Part shown: positions 1 through 10,909 of the stretch, piece after piece
Layout of the letters: every line of letters starts with the position of its first letter
Position numbering within the stretch: position 1 is the first letter of the stretch
NCBI RefSeq assembly: GCF_003144245.1
Contig: NW_020289986.1
Span: 248,001-312,000, forward strand
From: Jaminaea rosea
Lineage: Eukaryota > Basidiomycota > Exobasidiomycetes > Microstromatales
Length of the DNA: 64,000 nt
Direction of reading: 5' to 3'
Notes under the pieces: model-generated
The model's database searches: none
What the model was told of the DNA's origin: nothing
The model's input: only the letters and a program-made list of their open reading frames with translations
Position numbers and translations under genes: made by a program

Positions 1-242
1 CTTTTGATGGTCCTCGCGAGCATATACGATGGCTAGGAAGGATGAAGCGGCTCACGACATTCGGATTCACCTCAAAGACTCGACTCGAGACGCACGCTGC
101 TCTGTCCGCCCTCGTCGTCGAGGTCGACTTGGCTGAGTCCGTTCCGTCTTGGCGACTGTCTGTCTCTGTCCGCGCCAGAAAAGCAACACCCACAACTCGA
201 GAACATCGTGCCGATCCATTCATCGCATACAGTCACGCCGCG
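1..242. other. 5' flank of the Nup188 gene
   Basis: No gene of its own is visible here. The stretch lies directly upstream of the ATG at 243 and probably carries the promoter and 5' leader of the nucleoporin gene. An open frame begins at 42 but has no recognisable protein and runs into the Nup188 first exon in a different frame. Confidence 0.5.
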
Positions 243-3200
243 ATGCCTGAGTCCACCGAGGCTGGCCCTTCATCACGGCCAGAGGTTCCTGACCTGGCTA
301 CCTAGTGAGTCGCGAATCCGAATCGGTCCTGGCTACCAGCTTCGCTCTTGCTGACCCACCTACTGCTCCTCTCCTCGTCTCACGCGCAGCTCATATCGTC
401 ACCTCTTCGAGCACCTCGATGCTACGAGACAAGCGCAATCTAGTGCCGAGATTCACGCAATCCTGCGCTCTCGATCCGATCAACTGTCAAGGTGCGGTGA
501 GGCATTTCCAAAGGCATCTGCAGCATCAAAATCCAAGCTGGCGGGCCAGTCCATCACCGTCTCAGGCCAGCAACTCAGCATCGATGATGATATCCGCGAT
601 CTCGTCGAGCATATCAGCAGCCGTCACGACCTCGACGAGGTGGTCGCTCTCACCTTCCTGCGCTCTTTCCTTGACAGCGAGGATCGCAGCCTAGACGTTC
701 TTGTAGCCTCGCGAGCACCTTCCTCCTCTTCCAAGCGCAAAGGCCGCTCCTCCCTCGCGGACGAAGCCGTCGCCGAGCTTCTGGATGCCTTCACCGTCTT
801 CTTGTTCGAAGAGGAGCTACACATCACTCGCTGCGTCGCTGCTCTGCTGCGCATTGCAGACGATGCCGAACACGATTACTATCGTGTCGCGCAGGATTTG
901 CTACCCTCGATTGCGACGCCCACCTTTGGCCGGGAATGCCTCTCGCGGATCAAGGTTCACACCTCTACGCCTCTTCCATCCTTGATACGCGACTCGCCTC
1001 GCTACTCGCCTTACTGGGCGAAACATGGCCTTCGTCAGCAGCTCGCATTACTGGAAGTGGTCTTCCTCCTCTACTACTCGCGACTCAGCCCGTCCGCAGA
1101 TGTAGTGGTTGCGGTGCTCACTCTACTACAAGAGACGAGCATGGGACAACAGCAGGCCAACGAAGCATTCTTTGACTCGCAATCCGTGGAGCTACTCGGA
1201 TGCGTACAGCAGATGCTTGCGTTCATCGCTGTGGAGTCGCTGGAACTCGAAGCGGCAATGGGCGGCTATCAACTCCCTTCACCAGACGATACCAGCGCAG
1301 CAGAGCAGCGCTCCATCTGGCAGAGTGCCGAACACCTCAATCAAGCGCTAGAGATTCTCGAGTCAACCTCCTCCGCAGACCCAGCAAAAGCGCCCATCCT
1401 CCTCGCCTGGGCTCTCGTCCTCCATAAGCTCGACGACGCTCTAGAAGATGACGTTCCGCCTCACCTGAGCGACCTTGCGCAAGTCATCACACCAGAAGAC
1501 GGCGGCCCCCCCATTTGGACTCGATTAGCCTCTGCAGCCTTCACACCGGCGATGGGCCTCTTCCCAGCAATGAAGTCCATGGCTCTCTCCCCCTTCCTGG
1601 CACCAGACTCCTCTTCGGCGCACTTTGAGGTCACAGTAGCTTCTTCCCTCGCTTTCCGATCGGTATTCAAAGGACTGCTACTCGGCATCACAGAGGTGGT
1701 CCGTCCTGAGTACGTCGCAAGCTTTGATGATCTTGTCGGGTTGTGGGAGGTCACCTTCGACGCAAGCAGGACAGGAGACACCTCTGAAGAAGCGGCTATT
1801 GGCGTCGGGGCGCTTTGCCAGCAATTCTGGAGCTACGACAGCCAATTCGAAACACGCCGTGCTACCCTTGAGACGGCGCAGCGTCGCTGGCCTGTCTCCT
1901 TTCGCCCTCTCATCCGGCTTCTCAAAGCCCTCAATGGCGTATGTGGTCGCAGCGAGGCGTCGGACACGGAGGATGCTGCACTGGCCGTGCTGCGTAGTTT
2001 CGAGTCTATCACAACGATTGCTCAAGTCCTCCCACCTACAAGCGCTGCGCTTCGGCCACCCTGGGAGGTATTTGAGAGCCCAGATTACTCCGTCCTAGAC
2101 TACAAAGCTACACGTCCCATCCCTGTGTTCGGGTCACGCCTCGTCATTCCACCTGGTACGGTGGGGCGAATGGTGTCGGAGGTGGACCAGACGCCCATCG
2201 TTGTGGTGTGGAACCTGGACGAGGAGCAGAGCATCAGTGGCTGGCGCGTTGCGCGTGACGTTCTGGCAGACTTTGTGCACCTCCTTCCCGATCCTACGGC
2301 CCTGGTGCCAAAGGACGAGCAAGACAATGTCTTTGCGAACGGGAATGGCAAAGGACCAGGCTTTGATAGCTTCGCACCTAGTGCAGGCGATCCAGCCGTG
2401 GTGGCGACAGAGCTACTGGACCTCTTCTCATCCGTCCTTGTCGGAGCCCCATCTAAGGCCGGCGCGCTGCTCAGCCACCTCGAGGAGGAGCCTAACGCTC
2501 CTACACTGGTCAGCATCTTGCGTCGCGTGCTAGAGCAAGGACTGGGTGCTTACGAGATTCCAATCAAGCTGGTCACCGCAGCTTTCCGCCTTCTCGGCTT
2601 GCTATTGCAGCATCGCCCCTCCGAAATCTGGATGGTCATGCGATCCTCCAACCTCGTGGTGGGAAGCAGCGGTCCTGCCATCTGGGCATCGCATTCCGGT
2701 TTGCTCGGGCAATCCGCGAGCAGCAGCTCCTCCTCCTCGTCCGCACTCCTCTCGTCAGAAATGGCAACCGGAAACTTCCTCGGCACCCAATCGCTCCTCA
2801 GCTTCCAATGTAGCCTTCTCGCAGAGCTGCAGCGATCACAGTGTGCCGTCTCTCCGGACCTGCTCCGCATCAAAGTCGACGTGCTGCTGCGAGCAATGGG
2901 TTGGATGGTGGAGAATGTTTGGCCGGAGCATGGGAGCTGGAGATTCAACGAGGCGGGGGATAAGATCCGTATCGGAGCCTTGTGCACGCAGCTCCTTCAA
3001 GGCGTGTTCAATGATCGTGCGGTCGATGCTCAGTCTCCCCTGGGTGAGCTCGGCAAGGCTGTGGAGAGCTTGCTTGTCTCGCACGCCTCACTCGTGCACC
3101 TCAACTCCCTTGTGAGCACGATTGGGGCTGGTCAGCAGATGCTGCTGCGCTTGCATCGCGCGGGCAAGCATGCTGAGGCGGAGACGGCGCATGGATACGT

Positions 3201-6200
3201 CGAAGCTTCGTTGCAGCTTGCGACGAGCGTGGTGTACCGCAGGCAGGAGCTAGCTGCAAAGGGTCAGCTGCCCAAGGGTAGATTGGGCCCTGTCGAACGG
3301 CTGTTCCTTGGCGGCGCCACGTCAAGCAGCAACTTAGCGGCTTCCACCGGCGGGAAGACTCGAAGCTCCGCAGCCGTAGCAATAGTAGGCTACCTCCGCA
3401 CGAACATCTCCGTCTCCCTCTCACGCGAAGCGGCTCGCTTCCTCACGGCCCTGGCCATCTCAAGTGGCAAGACATTGGCGCTCAGCGATGAGCTGCAGCT
3501 GGCAGTACCCGCTCTCCTCGACATACTCGACAATACGCAGCAGGACGTCTCACTACGCGTCGCTTGCTGGACGCTCGCCGCCTTGCTTGTCGAGACGAGA
3601 TCGACAGTTGCACGACTGCTGCTTGCGGGCGATGAAGGAGGGCAAGAAGGACAGGCATCGCAGCGCACCATCCTACGCGTTGCGGTCGACTCGCTTACCA
3701 TCTGGCAAACGCTCTGGGATCACGACCCTCAGCTGCTCAGCGCTGTTCTGCACTTCCTCTGCTGCGCATGGTCGGCCCGTGTGCTGGCTTTGGATGAGGT
3801 GAGAAGCGATGGGAGATTCTGGTCGTCTGTCACCGCGTTGATCGGCGCCTCGATGGACGAAGACGAGCATGAGAGCGCGATAGACTCGGACGCGGAGCAA
3901 GATCACGAGAAAATTAGCGCCCGCTCGCACCGTCTTATCAGCAAGACTCGTGCCCTCCTTCTCCTCTCGACCGACTTGGAAGCTTCTCCTCGTCTTCAGC
4001 GGCAAGGCTCCAAAACGGCTAGCATTGAAAGCGCCTTTCATCTCGTAACTTCTAGTCCCTCATTCACGGAACTCCTACAATCAGCGCTCGCCGTTCCCTG
4101 CAACCCGGAACTGCACGGCGACGTGATGGCAAGAATGGCGGCTACCTTTCCCGAGATCAGGTTGGAGGCGCTTCGCCATGCCAAGAGGCGGGACGAGTGG
4201 GATGGGGAGAGAGAGTACGGGCGAGACTATATCTACAATTTGGCGGCTCTCAAGACCAGGCTCCTTGGGCTTTGTGGTGGCAGCACGGATGCAGACGATG
4301 CAGATGATTCCGCTACGGTGATCGACGAAGCGGTCATCTCCCGTGTGCTGACCATGGTGGCGAGTGTCAACCTCGACTGGTCGCTCATTGATTCCCGCAC
4401 CTCGCTGCTGCGCGGCTGGCGCACCTTCCTCGACAATTTCGCGCGACGTACACGAGCAGAGTACCGCGGACAAGGGCAGGAGAGCAAGCATCAGCAAGTG
4501 CGCGATGCCTGCCTGCGCGCTTGGCCTGTCGCAGTAAAAATCGTAGGCGAGGAGCGCCGCGAGGGGGCCGTAATGGTAGGGCTGCACGCTGAGAGGGCTG
4601 CCCTGCTCGAGGTGCTGCTGCAGGCTGCTTGGGGCGGGCAAGACAGCAGCAAGCCGAGTGTGGAGACGGTACGCCAGGTGGTGGAAGAGGTAAAGCGTCT
4701 CATCACGCACGACGTCTTCAGCGTTCATGCGAGCGTGCAGGGACAGCTGAGTCCGCCCTTCCATCGGGCCGTCTTCAGCATAACGCTCCTCGCTGCCAGA
4801 CGCTGTCGACAGGTCGTGACGCCAAGCTCAGGAGACGCCGCGACGCACAAGACCATTCATCACGCGATTGACGTCTTCACAAGCCATGCTATTGTCGCGC
4901 TCAGGCACGTCGTGGATGCAGCAGCCGTGCGACTCAGCAGCAGCGGCGCGACGGACAAGCAGGACCTGACATCAATTGAGGAAGAGCTTGCCCTGATCAG
5001 CAGCCTAGTCGAGCTCCTAGTCAGGCAGGACGTGACGCTCGAACCCCACTTTTGGCTCGCCCAATTCCAGGAGGTAAGGCTACTTCCGGCTCTGGTGTCG
5101 CTCTTTCGACGAGCGCCAGTCGCAAGTGGACCAAGCCATGCCCAGCCTGGCGTTCCGGCCTTCCTGCCCTCGCTCCTCTCCCTCTTTCTATCTCTAGCAG
5201 CCCGCCCTCAAGCGACCGAGCAGCTGGTCCTCTCCGGTCTCATGTCTGCGCTCACGAGCAACGCCCTCACTCCGATTCTGGAGTCGGGAGGACTCGCACC
5301 CACGGCGGGCAATGCCGCGCATGCTAGCTGGCTGAACATGCTGCGTCTGGTCATTGCCGCGGTGGACAATTTAGACGGAACAGCAGTGGACGACGAGGGC
5401 ATGGCTACGGGCAGGTCTTGGGCCCCTTCGGCTTCAAGACGATTTGTGGTCACGGAGGTGGTGGGCTTCGTGCGGCTGTACGGTGCTCAGCTAGCCCGCA
5501 GTCTGGAATTCGCGCCGGTCGGCAAGTTCTCCACCTCCTCAGCGAGCAGTCTACGACGTAGCACTTTCAAGCCCTTCAGCCTCGAGGGGCAGACCCAAGG
5601 GCAGCATCAGCAGGCTCAAATCGTCACGCACGCGCAACTCGAAGAAGCAGAAGTGGTCTCCCGCCTCTTCCTCGTCATGGCGGCTGCAGATGCCAATGGC
5701 GAGGATCAGTCACGTCGTACTCAGGACGACGTAGGCTCTGCAGGTCTCGCAGAAATCTTGAGCACGTTTGCGTCCCGTGTCACGCAAGGGCCGATGTTGC
5801 AGCAGGTGGTCTACCTGGCTCAGAGGCCAAGACAGCTGGCTGCTCTCCTGCGTGGCAGCGGCGGAGGTGAGGACGGCAGGGTGCCGGCTACGGGAGGTGA
5901 GGAGGCATGGGAGCGTCACGCTCTCTCCCAGCTGGTGCGCATCGCCATGTCCACCATCTCTGCCTTGTGGCACTACACTCGCGGATCTGTGGTGCTCAGC
6001 CAGTCGGCTGCGGGGGGCGCTACTTCGAGGCAACAGCAGCAACCTGTCCTGATTGTTAGGCCGACAATGCGCACCTCTCCCAGCGATCCGGCAAGTATTG
6101 GTACTCTACTGGACGCAGGCGCGTTCTGTGTCGAGGCGCTACGCAACGGCAACGATGGATCTTCTAGCTCGCTGGATCCCTCGATGCTCGCGGCCACTCT

Positions 6201-6432
6201 CGAGGAATGTCTCTGCCTGTGCGTCACGCAGCTCCTCCTCGCCTCATCCGGCCATCAGGATACGGATGTCGAAGCTGGTATTCAGAGAGACGTAGAGGCG
6301 GCGGTGGAAGGAGCAATTGATGTCATTGGGAAGGGTGTGGATGGAGAGGATTCGCAGGTGCTGTTACGAGGGTTGCTATCCCTGCTTGGAGGAAGGAGAG
6401 AGGGTGGAGAGGAACGTGGGAAAGATGAGTAA
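243..6432 (+). CDS. NUP188: Nucleoporin Nup188 (inner-ring scaffold of the nuclear pore)
   Basis: Structural alpha-solenoid subunit of the nuclear pore inner ring. The protein is 2034 aa from two exons, 243..304 and 390..6432. The 85-bp intron starts GTGAGT, has a CTGAC branch site and ends GCAG, and the frame continues cleanly into the long exon. The family is recognised from three blocks: a Cys-containing EEELHITRCVAALL segment near the N-terminus, LLEVVFLLYYSRLSP, and an SH3-like insertion around residues 600-650 beginning IPPGTVGRMV. That insertion matches the same part of animal Nup188 (IPQGTVGQV) and argues against Nup192/Nup205. The rest is helical repeat with acidic and Ser-rich loops. 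It is somewhat longer than usual (about 1650-1850 aa). The 5' exon is inferred; the long exon is certain. Confidence 0.88.
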
Positions 6433-7350
6433 GAGTGGGGCAGGGCGAGGTACGGTGCATTGCAGTGGCGGCCGTGCGTTGTGAGGTTGAGCACTGGCGT
6501 TTGACGTACCGCGAACGTTCCCGACGGAGCGGAGACCCATCATCATCTGAACCAGTCAACAAGATCAAATGTCTCGACGCGTGGTCGGACGTTGACTGAA
6601 TCGGGGTCCATGTGCCAGGGCGGCCGTGCACTCAATCGATCGAGCCCCAGCCAATTTCTTCCACTGTTCCGTGCATTCAGTGCTCCTCGCTCAAGAGTGA
6701 TTGGCGCGCGAGCTGGTCGTCACCATCGCGCGTGGCTGCCAACTGACATGCTAGCCGCCTTCACCGAAAGATGGCGTGACGTGACCATTCATTCACCGCT
6801 ACGGAGCATGCTGGCGGCGTTGGCGGCGTTGGCGGCGTCGACGACGAAAGACGACGTCGACATTCGACTTGTCCTCACCGGCCTTGAGGACCCGCTCACT
6901 TGTCGATGCACATCGTCGTATGCGATCAGACCCCGCGAAGGAAGCGTCAAGCAGGGCCGAGACGTGACGGCATCTAGCTCTGCGCCAGTGAACAGGGTTC
7001 AATCGAATCGAACCTCGTGCTTGCCCTGCGAGAAGCAGTCGCCGCTGCGTGGCTCCGCCGGCCAACGTTAGCCGCCCCCCAGCTAGGCGAGTTTGGGCTG
7101 GCATGTTGATGCATTGTCGCGACGCAGGCGTGTGGGCACAGGTGGGGTAAGTAAGCTTCCACAGAATCGCGGAATTGGAGCAAAGTGCGGAGTGCAATAA
7201 TAATCGGCCGGACCTGGTAGCCGGCTCAGCTGGAGTGCCAACGTCCAAGGGTCGGCCCAACCTCACTTCACCTCCATCATCGTTGCGCAGTCGCCGTCTT
7301 GAGCCTCGTTTCGCCTGGTTCTCGTTTCACTCGTCACGCCCTCATTGCGT

Positions 7351-7378
7351 TGCGTGCGTGCGTGCGTGCGTGCGTGCG
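7351..7378. repeat. (TGCG)7 microsatellite
   Basis: Seven perfect tandem copies of the tetranucleotide TGCG, about 280 bp upstream of the ferritin-like gene start. It is likely to vary in length between strains. Confidence 0.95.
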
Positions 7379-7546
7379 TACCTGCCTGTCATTCCGCCTG
7401 CCATTCCGCCTGCCGTTTCTCGTCTCGTAGGAGGGGACGCGCCGCCTCGTGCTCCCTCGCCGTCATGGGGTCGTGAAGGGAATTCTCCAAGACCCTTCCC
7501 TCGTACCCGGGCGGGCACCGTGCGCTGCGCTGCCCTCGAAGTTGGT

Positions 7547-7553
7547 TATAAGA
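7547..7553 (+). promoter_or_regulatory. TATA-like box of the ferritin-like gene
   Basis: TATAAGA lies about 106 bp upstream of the ATG at 7659 and is followed by a CT-rich leader. Position and sequence fit a TATA element; no experimental support. Confidence 0.4.
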
Positions 7554-7658
7554 CCAGATGCTTGGTCGCCACTTCCTTCTCTTCCCCCCTCTCTTAACAC
7601 TCTTACCTTTCTCACCTAGCCCACTCTCTCCCTCTCGTCAAGCTCTTCAACGCCCAGC

Positions 7659-8797
7659 ATGCACTTCGCCGCCCTCTTCTCCATCGCCGCCGCCGGCCTC
7701 GCCGCTGCCGCCCCCTTCTCGCTGCCCAACGGCTTCCCCAACATCAAGCCTGGAAACCTCGCCCACACGCAGAAGACGGCTGGTGGCACCCTCCCCAACA
7801 CGGCCCTTCCCACCGACCTCAAGAAGGACGCCATCGCCACTCTGCAGCTCATTGCCGTCAACGAGATCTTCGAGGTCTCCTACTTCTCGACCCTCTATGA
7901 CAACGTTGTCGCCGGCAAGGAGGGCTACACCGACTTCGGTGGTCTCGACAAGGACTACGTCGTCAAGTCGCTCGCTGCCATCCGTGCGCAGGAGGAGCTC
8001 CACGCAGCTGGTGCCAACGCCATCTTGAAGAGCGCTGGTGCCTCTACGATTGGCGCCTGCAACTACAAGTTCCCCGCCACCGACTGTGAGTTTATGCGAC
8101 CCCGTGACGCAGCAAAGTCTTCTCAGAGTTGAACTGACGCCACCCCTCCCAACGCTTCGCGCTTGCAGTCAAGTCGGCCATCGCTCTTGCTGCCACCTTC
8201 ACCGACGTCGTCCTCGGCACCCTCTCTGAGGCTCAGCAGACCTTTGCTCTCGACGGTGGCCAGGCCGCTTCGGGCCTCGTCCCCCTCGTAGGCTCCATTA
8301 TCGCCCAGGAGGGCGAGCAGGACGGTGCCTTCCGCCTCATCCAGCGCAAGACTCCCTCTGCCGCTCCCTTCCTCACCTACTCCTCGGGCGCCTTTGCCTT
8401 CAACGCTGTTGCGCAGAACTTCCTCGTTCCCAACTCGTGCTCGGCCTCGTCCAACGTCTCGGAGATTGGCCTGCCCAGCTTCAAGCTCCTCACCCCCACC
8501 ACTACTCCTCAGGCCAAGAACATGACTCTTGACTACACTACCACTTACTCTGACGCCTCGGCCCAGGCCAACCACATCGTCTACATCAGCGGTGTCAACA
8601 AGCCCGTCGTCGTCCCCATCAAGTCGGTCAGCAAGAAGGGCGACTCGGCTACCTTCCAGGCTGAGTTCCCCTTCGACGCCGGCTTCTCCAACGGTCTCAC
8701 CCTCGCCGCCCTCACCACCTCGGCCGGTCCCTTCGACAGCGCCGCCGCCGTCGCTGACAAGACCGTCGCCGGCCCCGGTCTCATTGAGGTCAACTAA
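7659..8797 (+). CDS. Secreted ferritin-like (Rds1 / late sexual development type) protein
   Basis: A 351-aa protein from exons 7659..8085 and 8169..8797 (83-bp intron, GTGAGT...GCAG, phase kept). Residues 1-20 form a clear signal peptide (MHFAALFSIAAAGLAAAAP). Residues about 50-210 are a helical bundle of the ferritin-like family found in fungal Rds1 and late-sexual-development proteins, with LQLIAVNEIFEVSYF, RAQEELHAAGA and IIAQEGEQDGAF helices. The conserved Glu and His residues are those that bind iron or manganese in ferritin-like folds, but catalytic activity in this family is not established. The C-terminal 120 residues are beta-rich and low in charge. Family members are stress- or development-induced extracellular proteins. 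The strong codon bias and CT-rich leader suggest high expression. Confidence 0.85.
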
Positions 8798-8956
8798 GCG
8801 GGCGTCGGTGCAGTTGGCATGCGCGAGTCCACGAACCACGAACACTGTCTTTGCTCTTTCTCTTCGTCTTCTTTCACCCAGCTCTGATATCCATTAGTCA
8901 CTCAGCTTTTGCCTAGCATCACTGCCTGCTTTGCTCACGGAATTACATTTTCACAT

Positions 8957-10618
8957 TTATTCTCCAGCACACCATGCTCGAAGCTTCTTCGTCCCCTCGT
9001 CTGCCGTTTCGACATTTGGAGGCGTTTCCAGTCCCATCGCTGTGCGGGCTATGTCATTGCTGACGTCCTGGGGCTTGGCCCTCCCCCCTGCTTGTGTGAA
9101 GTTGCTCTCCCCCTGCCCCTGAGGGAAGTCGCTCGGTGGTTTTCCCTGCTTGAAGCAGTCAGCCTGAGCGCGGACGTATCGCCAGTTGTTGGCGGTGAGC
9201 GGGATAGCTGGGATGTACATTACTGACGAATCTCCCCGTCCTGCATGCCTGCTCTCAACGGCGTGAACCGCGTCACACGACCATAGCACCATGTCACCTG
9301 GCTGCACGTCGCAGAGCGAAATCATGGAGGAATCCAGGCGTAGATGAGGGTGCGTGGCTGAGGAGAGCTCGATATTATGTCCAAGGGAGCAGCCTGGGAA
9401 TCGGGCCGACTGCCCATCGAAGCGCCAATTGCCAGCGTCGAGGTACTCCTCAGTAGACCCACACGCCTCGCGCGGTCGTACTGCCTCGAAGAAGGGACGC
9501 ATCACAATGTACGCCGTGGCCTCCTTCAGGTTGGGAAGCACGCGCAGAGTACCTTCATTGGGGCCGGTGTGCGAGAGGGAAAGCCAGCCTTGCCATGGTC
9601 TGAAGACGGAGCATTGCCCAGGTCCATTATACATTGCCGTTCGAGCCGTCATGCGTTCACCTCGGGGGCCCAAAGACCAGTTGTCGAATCGAGTCCACCC
9701 TTGGCCGCGAGGGGAGAGAATGTCCCGCCAGATGGAGAGGAAGGTTGGGTCCTCTGCGTGTGAGTGGCGAGGGAAGGATGGGGGGGGGGGGGGGAGTGGG
9801 GGGAGGAGCAACGAGTCAGTATGGTTGTACGGCCTGGCCGAAGCTAGGAACGCGCAGGACTTACCCCACCTCTCCACTCCTCCACCATCGATGTGTGGGC
9901 CTAGGGCAAACTTGGCATCACCCGGATGTCGTATCCTCAGCCTGTCAGCATAACACAACGGCGTCTCCATATCAGCCAACTGTTCCACTCCCAGCTCCTC
10001 CCCCTCCTCCTCTCCTGCAGGACGATGCCACATCTTGAGCATCTCTCTCGAGGCCCTCAACACCTCCGAATGGGAGCGAGCGGCCACTTGAGCGCGTGAC
10101 CAGTAGAGCTCGTACACCTGAGGATCATCGGCTGGGAATCCCGTGGCATGGTTGGAGGAGGCGTAGCGACGGATCGAGTCTTTCCACTCGAGAGCTTGAG
10201 AGGAAGGGACGACGTTCCGGACTACTACGACCCCCCTTTTCTTGACCTCGGCCACTGCAGAAGGGTCGAGCTCCTGCCCTGCTTCGATGCTAGGGAAGAC
10301 TTGCTGCTGCAGACGTGAGATGTCGTCTAGCTCCGAGGAGAGACGCGGTAGTAATGTACGCCATGACTGCTCAAGGTGAGCTTGAAAGCCCGGCTCGCTA
10401 TTCACTATCTGGCGTTTGAGCTGGGAGAAGCGTGGGGGGAGAGCATCTTCGAGTGAGCCGCCAGAGAGGGTTGCGAAGACGTCTGCTATTGAGCCACTCG
10501 ACGCGGGCGTAGGCGCCGATTGCGCGGCTGTGTTGATGCTGCGAAGGCTGGATGTGGCGCTAGAGCGTGTGAGGCCGCGTGAAGCCAGAGATGTGGGCCT
10601 GATCGCTCGAGCGAGCAT
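8957..10618 (-). CDS. DUF1479 (YbiU-like) non-haem Fe(II) dioxygenase-like protein
   Basis: A 516-aa protein from exons 10618..9865 and 9753..8957, separated by a 111-bp intron. Splicing joins ...ERW to E-DPTFLSIW, restoring the family-typical sequence after the metal site. The fold is a jelly-roll of the 2-oxoglutarate/Fe(II) dioxygenase type. HxD is seen in GPHIDGGGVERW (about residue 242) and the distal His in CDAVHAVESRH (about residue 415), followed by an Arg that could hold 2-oxoglutarate. The substrate of DUF1479 proteins is unknown. The N-terminus (MLARAIRPTSLASRGLTR...) is rich in Arg and Ser without acids, as in mitochondrial presequences. It is convergent with the ferritin-like gene, with only 159 bp between stop codons. 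Confidence 0.85.
   Translation of the reverse strand: MLARAIRPTSLASRGLTRSSATSSLRSINTAAQSAPTPASSGSIADVFATLSGGSLEDALPPRFSQLKRQIVNSEPGFQAHLEQSWRTLLPRLSSELDDISRLQQQVFPSIEAGQELDPSAVAEVKKRGVVVVRNVVPSSQALEWKDSIRRYASSNHATGFPADDPQVYELYWSRAQVAARSHSEVLRASREMLKMWHRPAGEEEGEELGVEQLADMETPLCYADRLRIRHPGDAKFALGPHIDGGGVERWGKSCAFLASARPYNHTDSLLLPPLPPPPPSFPRHSHAEDPTFLSIWRDILSPRGQGWTRFDNWSLGPRGERMTARTAMYNGPGQCSVFRPWQGWLSLSHTGPNEGTLRVLPNLKEATAYIVMRPFFEAVRPREACGSTEEYLDAGNWRFDGQSARFPGCSLGHNIELSSATHPHLRLDSSMISLCDVQPGDMVLWSCDAVHAVESRHAGRGDSSVMYIPAIPLTANNWRYVRAQADCFKQGKPPSDFPQGQGESNFTQAGGRAKPQDVSNDIARTAMGLETPPNVETADEGTKKLRAWCAGE
9780..9794. repeat. 15-bp poly-G run inside the DUF1479 intron
   Basis: Fifteen consecutive G on the + strand, therefore a poly-C tract in the transcript, within the 9754..9864 intron. 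It may help form the polypyrimidine tract. Homopolymers this long are prone to sequencing and replication slippage. Confidence 0.95.
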
Positions 10619-10909
10619 GGCGTAAGCTTTGGGCTGGATGATGATGGTGGTTGTGAGGGCAAGAAAGAGAGGGCAAAGGGGTCACATGTCATGTCTGAAA
10701 CACGATTTCATTTCACTTCACTTTGCACCCGTACCCCACCCCCACATCGTCCGGCGTTTGGACGCCGAGCGGGGAGCGCGGGGTGCAGCACGTCGGCCTC
10801 TTGGTCGCCGTCCGCGCTACCTTCATTCGAGGTGGACGTCAACAATGTCTATGCTTGATTACATGTCCATAACGTCACATTGGATGGTCTCGCCCCACAC
10901 ATTGCATAC

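Larger units (their letters stand above)
6433..7658. other. Intergenic: Nup188 3' end and ferritin-like gene promoter
   Basis: No convincing gene. It contains three 9-bp copies of TGGCGGCGT (6812-6838), seven copies of TGCG (7351-7378), and a long pyrimidine-rich stretch (about 7565-7650) just before the next ATG, as often seen in strongly expressed fungal genes. The open frames here are unsupported. Confidence 0.6.

Noticed and set aside
4081-4764. 227-codon minus-strand frame inside Nup188
   Set aside because: Shadow of the Nup188 coding strand; no domain or splice evidence.
243-6432. Nup192/Nup205 as identity for the first gene
   Set aside because: The SH3-like IPPGTVGRMV block and the flanking helices match Nup188, which has this insertion.
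6592-7266. Open frames on both strands between Nup188 and the ferritin-like gene
   Set aside because: No domains, poor start contexts and overlap with microsatellites; considered non-coding.
8123-8845. 240-codon open frame antisense to the ferritin-like gene
   Set aside because: It lies opposite a well-supported spliced gene with signal peptide; its Gly/Glu/Val-rich composition is what the reverse complement of biased codons produces.
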